From Leptospira soteropolitanensis (GTDB lineage: Bacteria > Spirochaetota > Leptospiria > Leptospirales > Leptospiraceae), in assembly GCF_026151655.1 (NCBI RefSeq), contig NZ_JAMQPN010000013.1:1-38026 (forward strand): a DNA stretch of 38,026 nt. Direction: 5' to 3'. Under the pieces are notes generated by a model, which saw nothing but the letters and a program-made list of their open reading frames with translations, was not told the origin of the DNA and did no database searches. This document shows positions 1-9,500 of this stretch, piece by piece (positions within the stretch are counted from its first letter, which is position 1; every line of letters starts with the position of its first letter). Both the position numbers and the translations under genes were made by a program.

Positions 1-124
1 TCATTAGGTTAATGAGACTTTGGGAGAATCGATGAATCAAAAATTTTTCATAACCAATGCGTTATGTGTTTTTTTTACACTAACTGTATCCATTTTTACA
101 CAAAAAAATAAGGTAGCAGGTTTT

Positions 125-700
125 ATGAAATTTATCTTTACCTTTTTACTGTTTAGTATCCCAATATTTGCAAAACCAAGTCTTCCGATTTCTTTTGAAG
201 AAAATAATCTTTTTGGTTTTAAAAACAAATCTGGAAAAGTGATTATTAAACCGCAATACCAACATGCATTGGACTTCACCAAAGAAAAGGTAGCTTTTGT
301 AGTAAAAGAAAACCAGTGGGTATGCATCGATACAAAGAATCAGGTTTTATTAGAAACTTTTGTGTATGATAATGGACCCGATTATTATTCAGAAAATCTA
401 GCTCGCTTTGTCGAAAATAAAAAATTTGGATTTTTCGATTCACGTTGTCGGAAACAAATCTCTGCCGCTTACGACTTTGTTTATCCTTTCGAGAATGGAC
501 TTTCCATCGTATGTAATGGCTGCGAGTCAATCCCGGAGGGAGAACATAGCCGGATCGTTGGCGGAAAATATGGGGTTATCAACAAAAAAGGAAAAGTTGT
601 CATTCCTATCGAATGGGATGCAATCGAATCGATTGATTTCAAAAAGAAATCAGCTACGGTGATATCCGACAAAACAAAAAGGAAAATTGATTTTAAATAG
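125..700 (+). CDS. WG-repeat protein, exported
   Basis: This is a small protein with WG (beta-propeller-like) repeats and no known enzymatic role; such repeats usually serve as binding scaffolds. Repeat-like units are seen at GFKNKSGKVIIKPQY, FGFFDSRCRKQISAAYDFV and YGVINKKGKVVIPIEWDAI, each with the typical aromatic-glycine, Lys-Gly-Lys and I-P-x-x-[YW]-D pattern. The start at 125 gives a classical signal peptide (MKFIFTFLLFSIPIFA, cleaved before KPS) preceded by GCAGG. An in-frame ATG at 32 with GGGAGA upstream is a real alternative; it would add 31 residues with a second hydrophobic stretch. The protein is probably periplasmic or outer-membrane associated. It stands alone, with no coupled neighbour. 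Confidence 0.75.
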   Translation: MKFIFTFLLFSIPIFAKPSLPISFEENNLFGFKNKSGKVIIKPQYQHALDFTKEKVAFVVKENQWVCIDTKNQVLLETFVYDNGPDYYSENLARFVENKKFGFFDSRCRKQISAAYDFVYPFENGLSIVCNGCESIPEGEHSRIVGGKYGVINKKGKVVIPIEWDAIESIDFKKKSATVISDKTKRKIDFK

Positions 701-908
701 AAAACTAAAACAACTTTTGAATTTATAACAATTCACCCTCATTCATTTAGAATGGAATTTAATAAATTCCATTCTAGTACTTTTACGGTTGGTTTTGGGA
801 ACCTCGTCCCTTTGTACTACGACACAAATCAAAATACCTGTGACATTTTTTTAACAGTTACAACGATGGCAGTGACGGGCAACATCCGAACTATCGGATT
901 TCTAAAAA

Positions 909-2930
909 ATGAGCAGGAAATTTATAATTGGTCTATTGATTCTTTGTAGTTGTTCGCCGATTGCACAAGATACTAATACAAACATTGCCACGAAAGGAGA
1001 AATCGATTTAAGAAACCAAGATTTTCATAAAGCGATTCCCCTCAAAGGAGAGTGGACTTTTGATTGGGAAAATTTAAATCCGCCTCAACTTACGACCTCT
1101 ACTAGTCAAATCAGCCAATACGCTACTGCAAAAACATCCAAACCAATGAAAAGTTTTTTACGAATTGGTGAGAGATGGAAGAACCATTTTAACGGAACTG
1201 GTTATGCAACGTATCAACTCAAAATCCTATTTCCAGAAGCCGCAAAAAAAAATATTTATGCTCTTCGATTTTTTCAAACGGGAGGGGCTGCTATGTCCGT
1301 TTATGTGAATGGAGAATTGGAACTTGAACTTGGGAAAGTAGGAACATCGAAAGACTTAATGATACCTACTCGCAGCTCCGGAGTCGTTTTACTTCCCCAC
1401 CCTAATCTCGAAACCAATATTCTTGTGCATATATCCAATTTCTATCATGACGATGGTTCCTTTTGGTATCCACCCACTTTAGGATCATACAAAAAAATCA
1501 ATACTCAAATATTCAATGAAGCAATAAAAGATGCCTTACTTACTGGTGCACTTATTTTTATGGCCTTCTATCATTTTACAGTTTTTATTTTCCGAAGACA
1601 TAAAACCATTATTTTCTATTTCGGATTGTATAGTTTCATCATCGCATTACATTCTATATCCTTAAATGGAGATTCATTATATTTTCTATTCCCTAATGTT
1701 CCTTATCGATTGGCATTTGCTCTATCGCTAATTTTTTTCCTGGCGATGCCAAGTTATCTTTTGTTTTTATACCAAAGATTTCCTGAAAATTTTTCAAAAC
1801 CCATTATCACGTTTTTTATCATTTCTTGCACAAGTTTATATATTTTTGTATTGATAACTCCTTCTGAATTGGGCTCACAAACAACCATTTATGGAATTTC
1901 TCTGACGATTCTTGCTTTATTTTATTCTATTGTTTGTATGATCCATGCTGTTTATCAAAAAAAAGATATGGCGATCCCGCTACTTTTGATTCAGTTTTTT
2001 TTATTCCTAAGTGCGATCAATGACACTTTATACTTATACGGGATTTTGAATTATTTTATGATTCTCAAATATTCCTATTTATCGACTGTTTTGTTCCAAT
2101 CTCTTGTTTTAGCATCTTACTTTACTAAATCCTTTCTTAAAAATGAAATACTAGGAAAGGAACTTTCCTTACTCAACGAGTCATTAGAAAAAACCGTTAT
2201 CATTCGTACCAAAGAATATAAAGATGCCAAACGAGTCGCAGAAGAAGCCAACCAATGGAAAGATAAATTGATCTCTCTTGTTGCACACGACCTTAGATCA
2301 CCATTAAGCACAATTTACTCTGCACTAACAATTATTTCAGACAAAAACTCAACCGAAGAAGAAAAAACCCATATTTCAAAACAAGTTTTTGTTATTTTAG
2401 AAAATACTATGGCGACAGTGGAAAACCTTCTGAATCTTAACAGATTTCGATTGGACCAAGGCCAAATCCATTTGCATTTATCTGAGATTCAGTTGTCAGA
2501 GATAATCAAACCTTTAGCCGATTCTTTTACTTTTGACTTAAAAAAGAAGTCATTACAGTTAGAAATAGAGATTCCCGAAACAACGACTGTTTATGCTGAA
2601 ACTTCCCTCCTACTTGAAATTCTTCGGAATTTGATAGCTAATGCGATTAAATTTAGCCATCCGAATGGATGGATCAAAGTAAGTATCAATCATCAGCAAA
2701 TGTTCACAGAAATTTGTATCGAAGACAATGGCAAAGGTATACCAGTCGAACGACAAAAAGATTTGTTTTCAAAACCCATGACATCTCTTGGTACAATGGG
2801 AGAAAAAGGGTTTGGGATTGGGCTTAAACTTTGTATTGAATTAATGCGCCTTCATGGGGGGAGCATCCATTTCCAATCAGAGGAAGGGAAAGGAAGCAAA
2901 TTTATATTAGAGTTTCCAAATAAAACTTAG
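909..2930 (+). CDS. 7TM-DISM sensor histidine kinase, lipoprotein-like N-terminus
   Basis: This is a membrane sensor kinase of the 7TM-DISM class. The N-terminus MSRKFIIGLLILCSC carries a lipobox-like L-C-S-C, with Cys15 as the candidate lipidated residue. Residues about 30-195 form a periplasmic jelly-roll (DISM extracellular) domain containing the family signature LKGEWTFDW. About seven transmembrane segments span 205-410, followed by a short coiled coil (410-450). The HisKA H-box is VAHDLRSP with His460. The HATPase domain shows N-box Asn578, DNGKG at 606-610 and GFGIGLKL near 634. No receiver domain is attached, so a separate response regulator is expected; none is adjacent. The ligand cannot be predicted. 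A related hybrid kinase lies at 23963-26518. Confidence 0.92.
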   Translation: MSRKFIIGLLILCSCSPIAQDTNTNIATKGEIDLRNQDFHKAIPLKGEWTFDWENLNPPQLTTSTSQISQYATAKTSKPMKSFLRIGERWKNHFNGTGYATYQLKILFPEAAKKNIYALRFFQTGGAAMSVYVNGELELELGKVGTSKDLMIPTRSSGVVLLPHPNLETNILVHISNFYHDDGSFWYPPTLGSYKKINTQIFNEAIKDALLTGALIFMAFYHFTVFIFRRHKTIIFYFGLYSFIIALHSISLNGDSLYFLFPNVPYRLAFALSLIFFLAMPSYLLFLYQRFPENFSKPIITFFIISCTSLYIFVLITPSELGSQTTIYGISLTILALFYSIVCMIHAVYQKKDMAIPLLLIQFFLFLSAINDTLYLYGILNYFMILKYSYLSTVLFQSLVLASYFTKSFLKNEILGKELSLLNESLEKTVIIRTKEYKDAKRVAEEANQWKDKLISLVAHDLRSPLSTIYSALTIISDKNSTEEEKTHISKQVFVILENTMATVENLLNLNRFRLDQGQIHLHLSEIQLSEIIKPLADSFTFDLKKKSLQLEIEIPETTTVYAETSLLLEILRNLIANAIKFSHPNGWIKVSINHQQMFTEICIEDNGKGIPVERQKDLFSKPMTSLGTMGEKGFGIGLKLCIELMRLHGGSIHFQSEEGKGSKFILEFPNKT

Positions 2931-3133
2931 TCCATCCGGCTACCTATACAAAAAACACAGATTAGGTGAATTAAATCTCAAGAAACCAATGCAGTTCTTA
3001 GGCATTAGCTAACTTACGTTCATTCAATTTGTATAAATAGTAAACAATATGAATCGATGTTAGAAGACAAATTCATAACAGATTGATAAAAAGACTTGTC
3101 AGACCTGAAAAACTAAAACAACAATTCAGCTCA

Positions 3134-3979
3134 ATGGAAAAAATCACCCGAATGCTTTTTCTATTTTTGATGACCACAATAACGTCCTGTGTAACAGAAA
3201 GCATTGGGAACAAAAATGTAACTAATCATTTTGAATTCTACCTAGACACAAGTAAAGAAATTCCCTTCACCCAAATCCTAAAAACTGAAACTTGGTTCCA
3301 AATATCCAATACTCAACTTTCTTTTAATTTTACTAATGATGTTATTTGGCTTCGAGGAAAAACAAACGATATTCAGTTTGCAAAAGGAAGGATTCTTTCT
3401 TTAGATTGGAAAGCCCTAGACTCTGCCATTCTTTATTATCCAGTAAATCAAAAGGAATACAAAACATTTGAAACAGGAGATATGATTCCTAAGTCAAAGT
3501 GGACAATTCCCGATGCACTTTTCCCTAGTTTTCAGATTCCAAACAAAAAATTTGGAGATTATTTCTACATACGAATCCAATCCAAGTCATTAATTTCTTT
3601 TCCTATTCGTTCGATGGATGAAAGAGCATTTAACAAACGAAATATTTTAGAAACAGCAATCATTTGGATGATCTTAGGTATTTGTGCAGTAATGTTTGTA
3701 TTTGCTTTATTCTATTTTTTTGCTTTTGGATTAAGCGAGTTCTTCTTTTATGCAGGATATGTAGTCTGCACTGTACTCTGGTACAATGGACAATATGGAA
3801 ATGCTTATGATGTATTATGGCCAGAATCTCCCTGGTGGCAAAACAAAGCCATACTAGTATTTTCTACTCTTGGCATCCCTTTTTCTTTTCAATTTGTGAG
3901 AATGTTTTTAAATACAAAAGTAAACAATCCAACGATTGATAAGATTTTACTGTTCATGGGAATCATTGCAATGTTTTGA
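3134..3979 (+). pseudogene. 5' part of a broken 7TM-DISM/AraC regulator gene
   Basis: The N-terminal half resembles a 7TM-DISM receptor: a signal peptide with lipobox-like TTITSC, a periplasmic domain of about 170 residues, then transmembrane segments starting at ILETAIIWMILG. Reading stops at TGA 3977-3979 in the middle of a membrane helix (LLFMGIIAMF). The following reading frame continues with membrane segments and an AraC DNA-binding domain, so the two pieces appear to be one former gene. I preferred ATG 3134 (MEKITRMLFLFLMTT) to the start at 3083 because it gives a normal lipoprotein signal peptide. The helix-turn-helix is cut off from its sensor, so the gene is probably non-functional unless the junction is a sequencing error or a programmed frameshift. 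Confidence 0.75.
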
Positions 3980-4650
3980 ATCCCAGCAATTCTAACCTCT
4001 TATACAACAAAAATTTTTTCAAAGGAGAAAAACGAATCCTATTCTTTTTGATTAGCTGGGGATCTTATTTTATTGTGAGTTACAATACGATGTTTTACTT
4101 TTTGGGGATCCTGCCGTATTCAACTCCCCTTCTCTATTCTGCTGTATTTATTTTTCCCATCGATCTGTTTTTTCTATTATTCAATCTTTTACAAAAATAT
4201 GAAACACTAGAAGGGGAACGAAATGAAATCCTCCATCGAATCCTTACATTAAATATTGATTCAAATCAAAACAAACGGTATTTGAAATCTAAGTTAAACT
4301 CCATCAATACAGAAGAAACACTTGCAAATCTAGAATTTTGGATGCGAGAATCAAAACCATATCTAGATGAAAAACTCGATTTAGAAATTGCATCAATGGC
4401 CATTGGGCTTACAGTCCAACAAACTTCCGAACTACTCAACTCCAAGTTAGGTGTTAGTTTCAGAAGTTATCTCAATTCTTTCCGAATTACAGAAGCTAAA
4501 AAAATATTAAAAGAAAACCCTGAAACTTCTATACTTTCAGTCGCTTATACTACCGGATTTGGTTCGAAAACGGCCTTCAATGTTGAATTTAAAAAATCAA
4601 CTGGTATGAGTCCTTTGCAATACAGACAATTAGGTGAAACTAACAATTGA
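3976..4650 (+). pseudogene. 3' part of the broken 7TM-DISM/AraC regulator gene
   Basis: The fragment has two transmembrane segments (RILFFLISWGSYFIVSYN and LLYSAVFIFPIDLFFLLF), a linker, and a C-terminal AraC/XylS DNA-binding domain of about 100 residues. The first helix-turn-helix is DLEIASMAIGLTVQQTSELLN; the second contains SILSVAYTTGFGSKTAFNVEF followed by the family-typical GMSPLQYR. It overlaps the upstream fragment by four bases in another frame (TTTTGA junction, TTG start). KGEKRILFFLISW aligns by eye with the region that normally follows TM5, so roughly 35-45 residues (end of TM4 plus TM5) seem to be missing besides the frameshift. That size is estimated from memory of the family. 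It might still be translated as a membrane-anchored AraC protein from TTG 3976. Confidence 0.72.
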
Positions 4651-4658
4651 ATTAACTT

Positions 4659-5738
4659 TTATGGGCCAAACACGGGCAAACCTTGGTAAACCTGACTGAC
4701 TGCCGTTACACTGAGGGCAGAGCCAAAGACACGAAATCCATCAATGCCACCGTGGTAATAATACCCTCCTCCCCAACTTCCGAATGTAATTCTTTGTAAT
4801 ATAGTACTTGCCGGACTAACATTCGTTTGTGATCCTAAAAAGCTTCCATTTGCGTAGTAAGAGGAATTCGTTCCATCGAAAGAAATACAAATATGCGTCC
4901 AAATTCCTGCAGGCGGAGCAAAGGTTTGCTTAGCGCTATAGAAAAGTAACCCTGTTACGCCCGCTGTATTTTGTAATCCAAACCCACAAGCATTATTAAA
5001 AAGTGTGCCATAAGAAAAAATTAATTCCTGAACACCAGTCCCTAGAAGTGCATCTGGTTTGAGCCATATACAAATGGTTCTAGGTGATATCCCACTTGGC
5101 AACATACTATCTCCCCCTATTTGGGAACTAATATCTGTTGTATTGAGATGTATTGCCCCATTTGGATCACCTTCATATCCAGTAGTGAAAGTCAGAGATG
5201 AACCTGCTGTTAGTGTTAATGGTTGGATGCCTGAATTCTCAAAAGATCCATTCGTAAATTTTAAATGGACAAGTGATCCCATTTCAACACCGATTCGCAA
5301 GGTTGTACTTGTATCTCCATTACTTGTTGTCGCAGTGACCGAGTAATCCGTATAACTTGAAATAGTCGTTCGTGAACCACTGATTTCACAAGTTTCATTT
5401 TGTATCGTTAGTCCTGTCGGCAATGCCGGTGAAACCTTACAAGAGAAAATTTGACTGCATAGATTTGTTTTAATGAAAACTGGGAAATTTTGTCCCAAAA
5501 GGTAAGTGTTTTGCGGATAATACAAAGAAGTAGTTCCAACACAAGGGATACAATCCTTACCTTTTAAAATACATGCAAGAATTTGAGTTTCCTTAAATTC
5601 ACGACTGTATACGTCCCCAGCATTGCTCAAATCGGAAGGGTTACAACCAAAGGCAGAAAACGAAAAAAAGAACCAAACAAAGATTAATTTATATATTTCG
5701 CCAAGTTCATGGTTATCGCAACAGATTCTACTTTTCAT
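4659..5738 (-). CDS. LamG-like jelly-roll domain lipoprotein
   Basis: This is a putative surface or periplasmic lipoprotein. The N-terminus has a hydrophobic segment ending in the lipobox-like FSAFGC (Cys32). After a Cys-rich stretch comes an Ig-like putative cadhesin-type segment (SPALPTGLTIQNETCEISG). The C-terminal part, about residues 155-355, is a concanavalin/LamG-type jelly roll with PRTICIWLKPDA, GIWTHICISFDGTNSSYYANG and a terminal GGIDGFRVFGSALS. Leptospira carry many such proteins, and binding to host or environmental polymers is only inferred. The same jelly-roll signature (NPRTICAWF, WMHLCGTY) occurs in the 1234-aa protein at 6598-10302. The gene converges with the broken AraC gene, with only 8 bp between the stops. 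Confidence 0.82.
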   Translation of the reverse strand: MKSRICCDNHELGEIYKLIFVWFFFSFSAFGCNPSDLSNAGDVYSREFKETQILACILKGKDCIPCVGTTSLYYPQNTYLLGQNFPVFIKTNLCSQIFSCKVSPALPTGLTIQNETCEISGSRTTISSYTDYSVTATTSNGDTSTTLRIGVEMGSLVHLKFTNGSFENSGIQPLTLTAGSSLTFTTGYEGDPNGAIHLNTTDISSQIGGDSMLPSGISPRTICIWLKPDALLGTGVQELIFSYGTLFNNACGFGLQNTAGVTGLLFYSAKQTFAPPAGIWTHICISFDGTNSSYYANGSFLGSQTNVSPASTILQRITFGSWGGGYYYHGGIDGFRVFGSALSVTAVSQVYQGLPVFGP

Positions 5739-5880
5739 CTTGGCAGAGGATTATAGTAGGAACACAGAGACAAGTCGCCCCGATATATATTTCAGAACAT
5801 AAATTCAGAAACTGATGAATCGTTTTTAGCTATAGCAAGGTCTTGAGGCGGGTTTGATGAAAAGAAAAGTAGGATGGATA

Positions 5881-5934
5881 TAAAAACAAACAAATAAAGG
5901 GTCACTTCTCAGTGAAATCTCAATTTGTTTGTTC
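5881..5934 (-). terminator. Rho-independent terminator of the RRM gene
   Basis: An 11-bp perfect stem is formed by 5885-5895 (AACAAACAAAT) and 5923-5933 (ATTTGTTTGTT). An inner hairpin, TCACT-tctc-AGTGA, sits at 5902-5915. Read on the minus strand, the stem is followed by TTTTTA (5886-5881). It lies 24 bp past the stop codon of the minus-strand RRM gene. Confidence 0.7.
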
Positions 5935-5957
5935 TAGGCGTTATCTAATTTGAAAAT

Positions 5958-6221
5958 TTAGTTCCAATTGTTTGTTTTTGGTTTTGCAATATTCACTTTT
6001 AATTCGCGGTTTAGAATGTTCTTACCGTTTAAGTCGTTGATTGCATTATCTGCTTCTCTACGTTCTTTCATTTCGATAAATCCGAAACCTTTTGATCCAC
6101 CGGTGTACTGGTCGGTAATGATTTTAGCAGAAGATACTGCGCCGTGCACTGAAAAAAGTTCATTTAACTTGTTTTCGGTCATCTCGTAAGATAGGTTGCC
6201 TACATATATATTAACTGACAT
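5958..6221 (-). CDS. RRM-type RNA-binding protein (cold-inducible type)
   Basis: This is an 87-residue single-domain RNA-binding protein. RNP2 is NIYVGNLS (residues 4-11) and RNP1 is KGFGFIEM (about 44-51), the two signature strands of the RRM fold. The tail NRELKVNIAKPKTNN is short and Asn/Lys-rich. Bacterial single-RRM proteins of this size (cyanobacterial Rbp and spirochaete homologues) bind RNA and are often cold-induced; the role here is inferred. ATG 6221 is preceded by GAGGA with good spacing. A strong terminator follows and a 376-bp AT-rich leader region precedes it, so the gene is probably monocistronic. Confidence 0.93.
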   Translation of the reverse strand: MSVNIYVGNLSYEMTENKLNELFSVHGAVSSAKIITDQYTGGSKGFGFIEMKERREADNAINDLNGKNILNRELKVNIAKPKTNNWN

Positions 6222-6597
6222 TTGATTTCCTCAAATTTTGATTTTGACTCTTCAATTTTAATGAATTAGAAACGACTTTCCATAGAGGAAATTAGGTAAA
6301 AACAGAACGAAAATGCAGGGGAAAACTTTAAGGGAGATCAGAATGCAAAAAAGTTAGGACTACTTAGAGGTTAAAAAAACGTATATACTTTGAATCTGTT
6401 ACCATCAAAATGTATAGCCAAATAAATAGCAAGGCAAAATGAATCTTTCTAAAAAGAACTCCTTTCGGATTTCATTTATTTTTTGTTTTGCGAAATATAG
6501 AATATTTCAAAATAATCAACTTTCCAATTCAATTGCCGAAATATCTTGATAAAATTCCTAATCATACCAAAGTTCCATAAAGCGACGGGTTTCCCTA
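6222..6597. other. AT-rich divergent intergenic region
   Basis: This 376-bp gap separates the minus-strand RRM gene from the plus-strand 1234-aa lipoprotein gene and should hold both promoters. No convincing open frame was found. The RRM ribosome-binding site (GAGGA on the minus strand) lies just inside it. A 7-bp inverted repeat, GAAATAT-aga-ATATTTC, is at 6492-6508 and could be a weak hairpin or operator. I cannot assign -35/-10 boxes with confidence. Confidence 0.5.
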
Positions 6598-9500
6598 ATG
6601 AAGAGATTAACACTACCCTTGGTATTTTTTTTCCTCTCTTCCTGTGGATTGCCTTCGCTTGTTAGAGATCCACTAGAATATCTAACCTTCCTTAAGTTTT
6701 TCCTTGGACCACAATTTACTGGACATAATATTGGTGGTGTTGTCTCAGGCCTCCTTCCCGGAACATCGGTAACGGTAACAAACAACCAAGAATCAGTTAC
6801 AGTTGCCACCGATGGAAATTTTACATTTCCGACAAAACTCAGTTCAGGCCAAAATTATAATGTCAGTTTTGTTACCAATGGTGCCGGACTCACATGTTCC
6901 ATTGCCAATGCCCAGGGTGTCGTCCAAAGTATCGATATAACAAACATTAGTATCACCTGCGGACTTGGTGCCAACTTTTATGAAGTAGGTGTAAATGTTT
7001 CAGGACTCAGTGGCTCTATTACCGTCCAAAATAACGGAGCAGAAACTTTAAACATCGGAACGAACGGACTTACAAAATTTACAACCCTCATTGCCACTGG
7101 ATCCAATTATGCGGTGACCTTGACAGCAGTGCCTATGGGAACAGTTTGTTCGTTTGATGATCCCACACTTACTGTAGGGACAATGGCAGCTGCAAATGTT
7201 ACTATATTTATCACTTGTGTTAATGGATATATCGTAGGTGGGAACATCCACCCCGCTGCTAGTTCCGATCTCGGGACAAGCTTAATCGGAAGGCAAACAT
7301 TCGTTAAAACTATAGCAGGTTCTTTTCCAATGAATGCGGGTGGAGGCGGTGCCATCACGGGTGGAGCGGTTGCCACTGCTAGCCCAACAGCTGCTCGTTT
7401 TAATGGCCCCAAAATGATCACCACTGATGGTAGTTTTATTTATGTTGCGGACACAATGAACGCTGTCATTAGAAAGATTGATAAATCCAATGGAACTACA
7501 ACGATCCTTGCTGGTGGTAATACTGGAGGGGGAACTGTATGTCCAGGTACTGTCACTACTAATTGCCAAGATGGAGTCGGAACCGCAGCTCAGTTTAATG
7601 CAATTACAGGTCTCACAACAGATGGTAACAATTTATTTGTTTTAGAAGCAAGTGGGAACCGAATTCGAAAAGTAAATTTAGCAACTGGCGTTGTTTCCAC
7701 TTTCGCCGGATCAGGAAGTGTAGGTTCGACCGATCATACCTCTGGAATATTAGCCTCTTTCAATAATCCTTCTTGGATTTCTCTATATAATGGAAATCTA
7801 TATATTGTTGATCGTTCCAATTGTACCATTCGGGTAGTCAATCCAGTCACAACGTCCGTTAGCACTCTTGCAGGTGGTGCCACGTTATGCAATTTTACAA
7901 ACAGTCCCATTGGAACAAATGCTCGCTTTGTGTCACCAATTGCTGTGATCGGACTTGGAGGATTTCTCTATGTAACGGATATTGGTCTCGGTGGCGGACA
8001 TAAAATTCGTAGGATTGCCCTTACAGGAACGAATGCTGTCGATACCATTGCCGGAGATGGAGTACAAGCTTCCACAGATGGAATCGGAACTACGGCCCAG
8101 TTTAATGATCCTCATGGACTCACCACAGATGGAACCAATCTATTTATCTCAGAATGGTCTGGACATAAAATCAGACATTTAAACCTAACTACAAATAAAG
8201 TCACTACCCTTGTCGGCAGTGTCTCTGGTTATTCTGATAATACTGGAGGAAACGGACTTTTGAATTTTCCTGGTTTTCTTTTGTCTGATGGTTTGAATGT
8301 TTATATTGCAGATACTGGAAACCATTCTCTCCGAAGTATAGAACCATCAGAAGTTTTACGATATACATTTGATGGAGACACTAACGACTCAATTGGAACT
8401 AACAATGGCTTAGTGATGGGAGCCCCCACTCTATCGATGGATGAAAATGCTCTCGTTACTGGAGCATACGAACTTCATGGGGGTGGTGACTTCATTCAAT
8501 CCACATCCAGTATCACACCTCAGATTTCAGATAACCTCACTATCTCTGCCTGGGTATTTCCTGCGGGGGGCGGAGGTTCTCAATTTATCTTTTACAACGG
8601 ACAAGGTGGCACCAATGGATTTGGACTCTTGATTGATACGATGGGTACATCGAGAAGATTGTCTGTTTCGCTAGGTGCTGTTGGACCAAGTGGCAATACA
8701 ACAGCGAGGTTACCGCTAAACCAATGGTCGCATGTGGTACTCCAACGTTCCTATCCGAACTGGAAAATCTACATCAATGGATTACAAGATCCATTGGTTT
8801 TTTCGACAAACCCAAATCTTCCCTCAGGTACATTCAAAGTGGGCGATGCAGGGAATGGTTTTTATTTCAAAGGGAAAGTATCTGATGTTCGTTTTTTTAA
8901 AGGAGCCATCGATGATGAGTCAATAAGACGAATGGCTGTTCAAATACCTGCAGGACTTATCACCTATTTCCCGTTCAACGGAAATGCAAAAGACTATGGC
9001 ACAGGACAAAATGATTTAACAATCAGTGGTGCCACTGCCACCACTGATCGCAATGGGAACCCAAACGGAGCTTACAGATTTAATGGGGCTTCCTATATGC
9101 AAAAATTAAGCCCCAATGGTTTACCGGCAGGGTCTAACCCAAGAACCATTTGTGCCTGGTTTAATAAATCGAGTTCGCTCGGCGAATATATTGTGGGATA
9201 TGGTTCCTTTACAAATTCACAAGGAAACGGGCTTGTTGTTTCTGATACCGTTACAGGTATGTTTGGTGTTTCAAACGATGTAACAATCTTCCACGAAGGT
9301 TTTCGGAACCAATGGATGCACCTTTGCGGAACTTATAATTCCCCAAATGTTGACGTTTATGAGAATGGAGTGATCCGAGTTTCGGAAGCAAAAACCTGGT
9401 TTACGATCCTTGGACCTAGCCTGGAAATAGGAAGACGTCTCGATGGACTTGCCAACTTTACCGGAGACATTGATGAAATTAGAATCTATGATCGTGTTCT

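Noticed and set aside
752..949. 65-codon plus-strand frame upstream of the first kinase
   Set aside because: It has no ribosome-binding site, no recognisable protein features, and overlaps the kinase start in another frame.
3970..3985. Programmed -1 frameshift at TTTT joining the two 7TM-DISM/AraC pieces
   Set aside because: No canonical X-XXY-YYZ heptamer or downstream structure was seen, and membrane-domain residues seem missing even after frame correction.
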